Assembly: GCA_026003195.1 (NCBI GenBank)
Contig: BPGU01000002.1
Span: 62,001-126,000, forward strand
Source: Armatimonadota bacterium
GTDB taxonomy: Bacteria; Armatimonadota; HRBIN16
Length of the DNA: 64,000 bases
Direction: 5' to 3'
In this document: positions 22,677-28,931 of the stretch, in pieces
Numbering within the stretch: position 1 is the stretch's first letter
Layout of the letters: each line of letters starts with the position of its first letter
Position numbers and translations under genes: made by a program
Notes under the pieces: generated by a model
Database searches by the model: none
Told to the model about the DNA's origin: nothing
Seen by the model: only the letters and a program-made list of their open reading frames with translations

Positions 22677-24236
22677 TTAGTATACCAGAAACGGAGGCAA
22701 CGACGTCTCGCCGAGTGGGGGAGATAGTCCCCTGTTCGGGTCATCGTAGGGCAACAGCGGCTTCAGCAGAGCGATACGTTCCTGCAGCTGCTCTCGCCAC
22801 CGTTGCAGGTGTTGAGGGGTGGGGGTGAAAGGTGCGTCCACGTGGCAGTTGAAGAGCATGTCGGGCTGCAGCTCCAGCAGCAGCTGCAAACAGAAGTCGT
22901 AGCCCACCCCTTCACCCAGCAGGTTGCGGTTGAAGGCGCAATAGTCGTCCAGACCGGTTGGGGTGAACGAATCGCCGCAGAAAAAGAGGCGCAGCCCACG
23001 CCCCTCCACCAGCAAACCGCTATGGTACAGGCTCTGCCCCGGGAAATGGTAAGCGGTAAGCGTGAACTCCTGCCACTGCCACGTCTCACCGTGCTGCACC
23101 ACGCGGTCTACCGGTATCGCCCATGGGGAAAGACAGGGTAGTCGCCACGCACTGGGCTGGGAGATGACCTGTGCCACCGATTCTTCCGCGATGACCGGGC
23201 AATGGAACCGCTGGCGAAACGGCAGAATAGCATCCACGTGGTCGTCGTGGTAGTGGGTAATCCAGAGGGCATCTACCGCCTTCCCCTCGCCGGAAGCCAT
23301 CCACTGCTCAACATGATGTATTACCTCCTCGCTGCCGCAATCCATCACCAGCAGATGACCGCTCTGGCTCTGCATCATCCAGCTGGTTCCGACGTGCCGC
23401 AGAAAGGGCGGAGTGGGTAGAGAGGGAGCGACTGCAACCGGGTTGGCAGTAGGTGATTGCTCGCGCAGCAGTTCGGGGAAGTAGTACCACAGCGCGGAGG
23501 TGGAGAGGTAGTTCTCATACAGCTGGTGCAAGCGGGCTTCCAGCAGATCTATCGCCCTTTGGGGGTCGCGGATGATGTTGCCGTGCGAGGGGACGAGCAC
23601 AGTCGCTCCGGTCGATTCGATGCGTCGCAGGCTGGCAACCACCTCGCGCCACGCGCTCATGAAGCCGTGATAATCGGTCAGTCCCCCGAAGCCTTTTTGC
23701 AGGCTGTACAAATCCAGAATCTGCCCTTCATCGTATATCAGGTCACCACAGAAGGCGATGCGCTGTCCGTCTACGTCCACCAGATAGGTCATGCTACCGT
23801 CGGTGTGTCCGGGAGTGTGCAGGGCAGTGATGCGGGCTGGCGACCAGTGGAGCGTATCGCCGTCGACAAAAGTACGGTGTATCGGCACAGGCTCGGTGAG
23901 CACATGGTGAGGACGGAAGTGATACACATGCCAGCGGTTTCTGGGGTCGCTCCAGTAGGTGTCCGCCTCCTCGAACAGCGTGCGTTCCGCCTCTGGTGCA
24001 CCCGTCCAGCCTCCCCCAGCCAGCACACGAGGTGCTCCTAATGCCTGATCGCGGTGATGGTGGGTGAACAGCACGCCGTCCACCCAGCGAATGCCACAAC
24101 CCTCCAGCGCATCCACCACGGAGCCGTCGCCGACATCGATAAGTAACGCCTCCTCGCCCCGGTAGACAACGCCAACGTTCACCTCGCCTCGATAGACGAA
24201 CAGATGCTGGCTGATAGCGGTCAATGTGGTAGACAT
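22677..24236 (-). CDS. Protein with two metallo-beta-lactamase-fold domains
   Basis: A 519-residue protein from ATG 24236 (AAGGGA upstream). Domain 1 (about 1-260) has THHHRDQALGA, in which the last histidine of HxHxDH is replaced by Gln, plus HTPGHTDGSM, FCGDLIYDEG and VPSHGN. Domain 2 (about 290-510) has a full THYHDDHVDAI plus HFPGQSLYHSGLL, FCGDSFTPTG and NCHVDAPF. Such folds bind two metals and cut esters, thioesters or phosphodiesters. The Gln change may reduce metal binding in domain 1. The substrate is unknown. No signal peptide is seen. No close neighbour suggests a pathway. Confidence 0.75.
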   Translation of the reverse strand: MSTTLTAISQHLFVYRGEVNVGVVYRGEEALLIDVGDGSVVDALEGCGIRWVDGVLFTHHHRDQALGAPRVLAGGGWTGAPEAERTLFEEADTYWSDPRNRWHVYHFRPHHVLTEPVPIHRTFVDGDTLHWSPARITALHTPGHTDGSMTYLVDVDGQRIAFCGDLIYDEGQILDLYSLQKGFGGLTDYHGFMSAWREVVASLRRIESTGATVLVPSHGNIIRDPQRAIDLLEARLHQLYENYLSTSALWYYFPELLREQSPTANPVAVAPSLPTPPFLRHVGTSWMMQSQSGHLLVMDCGSEEVIHHVEQWMASGEGKAVDALWITHYHDDHVDAILPFRQRFHCPVIAEESVAQVISQPSAWRLPCLSPWAIPVDRVVQHGETWQWQEFTLTAYHFPGQSLYHSGLLVEGRGLRLFFCGDSFTPTGLDDYCAFNRNLLGEGVGYDFCLQLLLELQPDMLFNCHVDAPFTPTPQHLQRWREQLQERIALLKPLLPYDDPNRGLSPPLGETSLPPFLVY

Positions 24237-24310
24237 GGTGATTCCCTTCTTATCTGCCTGTGTCCAGCACATCATAGCGAGAAGAAGGGGTCAGAGTCAA
24301 GGCGAACAGA

Positions 24311-24362
24311 GGGGAAAACGGAAAAGGGTGCTCCTGCCGGACGTGTGCCAGCAGGAACACCC
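24311..24362 (-). terminator. Rho-independent terminator of the PEP-CTERM gene
   Basis: Arms at 24326-24337 and 24351-24362 pair over 12 positions with one G-U when read on the minus strand, 15 nt after the stop codon. They are followed by TTTTCCGTTTT. Confidence 0.75.
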
Positions 24363-24377
24363 CCGGTGCGACAGGTG

Positions 24378-24965
24378 TTACGCACGTCGGCGGAGTTTCC
24401 ACATCAGGGACGCCAGTCCCCCACCCAGTACCAGCAAGCCGCTCGGTTCGGGCACAGGGCGGAGCATCTGCCAGTCGTTGATGCTGATCACAGCGTCGCC
24501 GATGTACACCGCGTCGTTCAGGTAGAGCTTCGCTGTAATATACGAGGTGGGAGAGGGGTTGCCAATCACCTCATACGCACGTGCACCATACGCACCGACT
24601 ACCAGCGGATTGATGCCGGTTACCTCACCTTCCAGATGGACAGTCAGGTCACGCACCCAGATATTGCTGCCCGCGTCGTAATGAGTGGGGTCCACAACGT
24701 GAGCAGTAAGGTGTGTGCCCGATACCACACCCGGCACGGTGATGGGGAAACCAGAAATCGTCAAGGGCATCACGATATCGGTGGCACTGCTCTGGGTGAT
24801 GGTAAGTGGCTGATTGTCTACATTCACCGGGTCGCTGCCAAGAGGCGTGGTGAGTGTGCCATGCAAGCTAAAAAGCCAGTCGCTGCCTTCAAAGGTGTAG
24901 GCATGTGCCGCCTGAGCGAGACAAACACTGACGACAAAAACTGCTGCAAGCAACAAACGTTTCAT
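24378..24965 (-). CDS. Exported PEP-CTERM protein
   Basis: A 195-residue surface or secreted protein. It begins MKRLLLAAVFVVSVCLAQAA (signal peptide) and ends VPEPSGLLVLGGGLASLMW followed by KLRRRA. This is a PEP-CTERM signal: Pro-Glu-Pro, membrane helix, basic tail. It is the sorting tag recognised by exosortases, one of which is encoded at 42023 in this window. The mature region is beta-rich with no recognised domain. A promoter (25039-25068) and a clear terminator make it a single-gene unit. Confidence 0.85.
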   Translation of the reverse strand: MKRLLLAAVFVVSVCLAQAAHAYTFEGSDWLFSLHGTLTTPLGSDPVNVDNQPLTITQSSATDIVMPLTISGFPITVPGVVSGTHLTAHVVDPTHYDAGSNIWVRDLTVHLEGEVTGINPLVVGAYGARAYEVIGNPSPTSYITAKLYLNDAVYIGDAVISINDWQMLRPVPEPSGLLVLGGGLASLMWKLRRRA

Positions 24966-25038
24966 GCTGTAGATGTACCTCCTTTCGGTAAGATGAGATA
25001 TCGTGACAGCATCATGCTAAGCCAGGCAGACCATTCTG

Positions 25039-25068
25039 TCTATACGGTAAACGAAACCGTGCTTACAA
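25039..25068 (-). promoter_or_regulatory. Promoter of the PEP-CTERM gene
   Basis: On the minus strand: TTGTAA (25068-25063), 18-bp spacer, TATAGA (25044-25039). AAAGGAGG follows shortly before the ATG at 24965. Confidence 0.5.
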
Positions 25069-25115
25069 GACAGGTATAAAACTGGTACTTTTGCTAGGTG
25101 AATGGCAGGTATCCA

Positions 25116-25940
25116 TTATACCCTGCGTCTCCTAGGATCCCACATATCGCGCAAGCCGTCGCCCAGGAAGTTGAGCGCCATCACCGTTAGCGAGAGCATC
25201 ACCGCCGGATAGACCAGCAACATGGGATGACTGCGCATCAGCTGACGGGCGTCGTCGATCATGCGTCCCCACGAGGGCAGGGGTGGTTGCGCTCCCAGCC
25301 CCAAGAAGCTGAGCGCACTCTCTGCCAGCACGATGCCTGCCGCGTCCACAGTGGCCGCTACCACAATGGTAGGCAACAGGTTAGGCAGTATATGGCGCAG
25401 CAGGATGCGCGCATGGCTGAGACCTATCGCCCGCGCCGCTTCCACAAACTCCCGCTCGCGCAGCGCCAGAGCCTGCGAACGCACTACCCGCGCCATGCTG
25501 GGCCACCCTGTGAGCGCGAGGGCGATAAACACGTTATGCAAACCCGGTCCCAGTATCGCCACAATCAGTATCGCCAGCAGGATGTCGGGGAAAGCGAACA
25601 TCATATCGGTCCATCGCATGATGAGCGCGTCCCACCTGCCCCGAAAATATCCTGCCAGCAAGCCCAGCGTCACGCCAATCAGCACCTCCAGCAGCTCCAC
25701 CTGCAGTACCACTGTCAGCGATACCCTGGCTCCGTACACCAGCCTGCTGAACACATCCCGTCCCAGCTCATCGGTGCCCAGCAGGTGTTTGGCGGATGGT
25801 GGCTGTAGCACTGCGGAGGCATCCTGTGCATCGTAGCGATAGGGAGCGATGACAGGAGCAAACAGGGCTACCGTCGCCACCAGACACAGATAAACCAGCG
25901 ACGCCAGCGCCAGTGGATGCTCCTTCCAGGTATGCCACAT
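25116..25940 (-). CDS. ABC transporter permease, DppC/OppC type
   Basis: A 274-residue inner-membrane permease of the dipeptide/oligopeptide/nickel family. The N-terminal helix (LALASLVYLCLVATVALFAP) is followed by HLLGTDELGRDVFSRLVYGAR, the DppC signature. The EAA loop EFVEAARAIGLSHARILLRH contacts the ATPase, and several more helices follow. It pairs with the DppB-type permease at 26981. Its ATG shares one base with the stop codon of the alcohol dehydrogenase gene lying between the two permeases. No substrate-binding protein or ATPase gene is present in the window. Confidence 0.88.
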   Translation of the reverse strand: MWHTWKEHPLALASLVYLCLVATVALFAPVIAPYRYDAQDASAVLQPPSAKHLLGTDELGRDVFSRLVYGARVSLTVVLQVELLEVLIGVTLGLLAGYFRGRWDALIMRWTDMMFAFPDILLAILIVAILGPGLHNVFIALALTGWPSMARVVRSQALALREREFVEAARAIGLSHARILLRHILPNLLPTIVVAATVDAAGIVLAESALSFLGLGAQPPLPSWGRMIDDARQLMRSHPMLLVYPAVMLSLTVMALNFLGDGLRDMWDPRRRRV

Positions 25941-26965
25941 CAGGCAGAATCACCCCACGGGTAAAGCAGTACTTTTCCGCAGTTTCCCGTTAGCTGCAGT
26001 TCCCAGGCATCCTGCACCCGACTCAACGGGAAACGATGGGTGATCATCTTGTCCAGCAGGTGCCCCATCGCGCGGATGGTCTGCATCATGCGTGGTGCAT
26101 CCGCCAGATTCCAGTGCCAGATTCCATGCACCTCCAGTCCTTTGCGCAGCAGGTCGTTGCTCACGTGTACGGTGAACTCGCCTGCCTCTGCTACGAACGC
26201 CACACGCCCACGCCGGCGGACGGCGTTGATCATGAACCGCTGTGCTTCTGGAGTGCCTGCACATTCCACCGCCTTATCCACGCCTGTGCCTCCCGTGAGG
26301 CTCAGAATTTGCTGCATGGCGGTGGGGTCGTTGGGGTCTATTGCCGCGATGGCTCCCAGCTCCAGCGCGAGGTTCCTGCGGTAGGGATGGGGTTCTACCG
26401 CAATCACCTTCGCCCCCCGGTACACCGCATTCACCACCCCGCCCAGCCCCACCGGACCCATGCCGGTAATCAGCACAGTGTCGTAGGCGTCTACCTCCAG
26501 ACGCTGCATCGCGCCAAAGGTGGGTCCCAGACCGCAACACGCCATGCTCGCATGCTCAGAGGAAATGTCGTCGGGTATGGGAATCAGCAGCCAGTCCTGC
26601 TTGAGGATGTACTGCGCGTAGGTTGCCGTGCCTGCGCTGTTGCCGGTGAGGCGAAGGATGTCCAGATTGTTGAGGCAATACACGTAGTCCCCCGCGAGGC
26701 AGTATCTGCAAATTCCACACGGGTACTGAGGCATCACCACCACTCGATCGCCGACCTTCACCCTGCCCGGTTGGGCGACCTCCACCACTTCCCCCGCCGC
26801 CTCGTGCCCCAGCACATCGGTCACATGCCCATCGCGGTACAGTTTGTACTCGGTGCACATCGGCGTCACGTGGATTTTCACCACCGCCACATCGCCCCAC
26901 GCATGGGGCGTTTCACGTTCCACCAGCTGTGCCTGTCTTTTGCCGGTAACAGTTGCGACTTGCAT
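25940..26965 (-). CDS. Zinc-dependent alcohol dehydrogenase family (MDR)
   Basis: A 341-residue medium-chain dehydrogenase. The catalytic-zinc start is in HVTPMCTEYKLY and GHEAAGEVVEV. The structural-zinc cysteines follow in QYPCGICRYCLAGDYVYCLNN. The NAD(P) motif is GMGPVGLGGVVNAV. The family oxidises alcohols or sugars (for example threonine or polyol dehydrogenases); the substrate is open. The gene lies between the genes for the two permease subunits: 15 nt after dppB-like and overlapping dppC-like by one base. It has its own AAAGGAGG. This suggests its substrate may be related to what the transporter imports. Confidence 0.85.
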   Translation of the reverse strand: MQVATVTGKRQAQLVERETPHAWGDVAVVKIHVTPMCTEYKLYRDGHVTDVLGHEAAGEVVEVAQPGRVKVGDRVVVMPQYPCGICRYCLAGDYVYCLNNLDILRLTGNSAGTATYAQYILKQDWLLIPIPDDISSEHASMACCGLGPTFGAMQRLEVDAYDTVLITGMGPVGLGGVVNAVYRGAKVIAVEPHPYRRNLALELGAIAAIDPNDPTAMQQILSLTGGTGVDKAVECAGTPEAQRFMINAVRRRGRVAFVAEAGEFTVHVSNDLLRKGLEVHGIWHWNLADAPRMMQTIRAMGHLLDKMITHRFPLSRVQDAWELQLTGNCGKVLLYPWGDSA

Positions 26966-26980
26966 GGAATGTTCCTCCTT

Positions 26981-27904
26981 TTACCCACGAAATCGCACTC
27001 TGGGGTCTAACCTCGTGTACAAAATATCCACCACCAGATTGACCATGATAAACAGGAACGCGAACAGAAGGGTGGTCGCCTGAATGACGGGATAGTCACG
27101 GCGCAGGATGGCTTCTATCGATTTATAGCCCACCCCGGGCACCGCAAACACCGTCTCCACAATGAACGAACCCGTGAGCAGATAGCCGAAGGCGTTGCCG
27201 ATAACGGTAACCACCGGCAGCAGCGCGTTGGGCAGGGCGTGCTTCAGGATGACCGCACGTTCGGGCACGCCCTTCGCGCGGGCGGTGCGGATGTAGTCTT
27301 GTTGGAGCACTTCCAGCATCGAGGTGCGGGTGAACCGCGCGATACTTGCCGATGGACGCGCCGCCAGCACCAGCACGGGCAACACCAGATACTCCGGCGC
27401 GCCCCAGCCTGCCACAGGCAACCATCCCAGCCGCACCGACACCAGCAAGATGAGCAACGTCGCCAGCACGAAGTTGGGCACGGAGATCCCCAGCACCACA
27501 CCCACCATGCTGAGCCTGTCGGGTAGCCGATTATGCCATACCGCCGCCACGATGCCCGCCGGGATGCCAACCGCTATTGCCAGCAGAATCGCCAGCACCG
27601 CCAGCGTGGCGGTTGCCGGAAAAGATTCCTGAAGGATGTCCCCCACTGGACGCCGGTTATACAGGGAGATCCCGAAGTCGCCCTTCAGCGCGTTCCACAC
27701 GAAACGTCCATACTGCACGTACCAGGGCTGATCCAATCCCAGTTCGCGACGCACTTGCGCCACCGCTTGCGGGTCAGAATGTTCGCCCAAAATCATGCGG
27801 ATGGGGTCGCCCGGCGCCAGCAAGCCCATGAGGAAGGTGAGGAAGGAGATGAGCAACAAGGTGGGTATCGCCTGCAGCAAACGGGATGCCACGTAGCGTG
27901 TCAT
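26981..27904 (-). CDS. ABC transporter permease, DppB/OppB type
   Basis: A 307-residue permease. RYVASRLLQAIPTLLLISFL is the first helix of the DppB family. DPIRMILGEHSDPQAVAQVRRELGLDQP is the periplasmic segment. DYIRTARAKGVPERAVILKHALPN is the EAA loop. It is separated from the corA stop by one base and followed by the dehydrogenase. Together with 25116-25940 it forms the membrane channel of a peptide-, nickel- or sugar-type importer lacking local ATPase and binding protein. Confidence 0.9.
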   Translation of the reverse strand: MTRYVASRLLQAIPTLLLISFLTFLMGLLAPGDPIRMILGEHSDPQAVAQVRRELGLDQPWYVQYGRFVWNALKGDFGISLYNRRPVGDILQESFPATATLAVLAILLAIAVGIPAGIVAAVWHNRLPDRLSMVGVVLGISVPNFVLATLLILLVSVRLGWLPVAGWGAPEYLVLPVLVLAARPSASIARFTRTSMLEVLQQDYIRTARAKGVPERAVILKHALPNALLPVVTVIGNAFGYLLTGSFIVETVFAVPGVGYKSIEAILRRDYPVIQATTLLFAFLFIMVNLVVDILYTRLDPRVRFRG

Positions 27905-27905
27905 A

Positions 27906-28886
27906 CTATATCCACCCCTTGCGCTTGAAGATATACCACTCGATCACTCCTACCAGCACCATCATTGCCCCCGCGAACGGATAACCCGCTTTCCACTGCA
28001 GTTCGGGCATGTGCGCGAAGTTCATACCGTAGATTCCTGCAATCAGCGCGGCAGACATGAGGATCGTCGAGATAACCGTGAGGATGCGCATCACCTCATT
28101 GAGACGGTTGGATACAACGGACAGGTGGGCATCCAGCACGCCTGCCAGAATATCGCGGTTGAGGTCGGCGAGCTCGGCGATGCGCAGCGTGTGGTCGTAC
28201 ACGTCCTGCAAGTAGGGCACCACTTCGTCGGGAATAAGCTCCACATCTCGGCGCAGCAAGGCGTTCAGGATGTCCCGCAAAGGGGTGATATGCTGGCGCA
28301 GCTCCAGCAGCCTGCGCTTCACCTGCAAGATGTCTGCCACCTGCACCGCGCTGCTGCCGGTGAAGATGGCATCCTCCAGGTCGTCCGCTTTCTCCTCCAG
28401 TGTATCTCCAATGGGGAAATACTCATCCACCACCGCATCCAAAAGCAGATGCAACAGATGCGCGGGGGTCTTCCCTACCCGTTCCGGCTGAACGGTCCAG
28501 CGTTCGAGCCAGTGGTCGATCAGCGGCACGGGTTCAGTATGAACGGTCACCAGAAAGTGACCTCCTAGGAAAAAACCGATTTCGCGGTACACCTCCTCAC
28601 CGTCCTGCTGCAGCACCGCATGAGCCGCCAGAAAGAGCACCCCATCGTAGCGCTGCAAAGCGGGGCGTTCGTAAGGACTGAGCGCATCTTCCACAGCCAG
28701 TGGATGGAATCGAAAACGTTCCGTCAACAGAGGGAACACGGCTTTCGGTTGGCACGCTTCCACATCTACCCACAGCATCCCCTCGCCGCGCGAAAAAGCA
28801 TCCAGTGCACCCGCCTCATCCAGCAGAACGGGCGCACCGGGCGGTAGCCACCATGCAGCGCGAAGGTGATAGAGAGTGTTTTTCAT
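27906..28886 (-). CDS. corA: CorA-type divalent cation channel
   Basis: A 326-residue CorA-family Mg2+/Co2+ transporter. A large N-terminal cytoplasmic domain is followed by a long stalk helix (LNEVMRILTVISTILMSAALIAG). The selectivity motif is YGMNF, then a second membrane helix and the basic tail FKRKGWI. ATG 28886 with AGGG 7 nt upstream is preferred to a GTG at 28907. Its stop is one base from the dppB-like start, so it may lead that operon. Co-transcription with an Opp/Dpp-type importer could hint at metal import, but this is speculative. Confidence 0.9.
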   Translation of the reverse strand: MKNTLYHLRAAWWLPPGAPVLLDEAGALDAFSRGEGMLWVDVEACQPKAVFPLLTERFRFHPLAVEDALSPYERPALQRYDGVLFLAAHAVLQQDGEEVYREIGFFLGGHFLVTVHTEPVPLIDHWLERWTVQPERVGKTPAHLLHLLLDAVVDEYFPIGDTLEEKADDLEDAIFTGSSAVQVADILQVKRRLLELRQHITPLRDILNALLRRDVELIPDEVVPYLQDVYDHTLRIAELADLNRDILAGVLDAHLSVVSNRLNEVMRILTVISTILMSAALIAGIYGMNFAHMPELQWKAGYPFAGAMMVLVGVIEWYIFKRKGWI

Positions 28887-28931
28887 GCGAGTACCCTGCG
28901 AGATCACGCGACGGAACGCCCCGCGTCTGTC

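Noticed and set aside
24204-25079. 291-aa plus-strand open frame
   Set aside because: It lies antisense to the metallo-beta-lactamase start, the terminator and the PEP-CTERM gene. No ribosome binding site or family likeness; codon use is that of a shadow frame.
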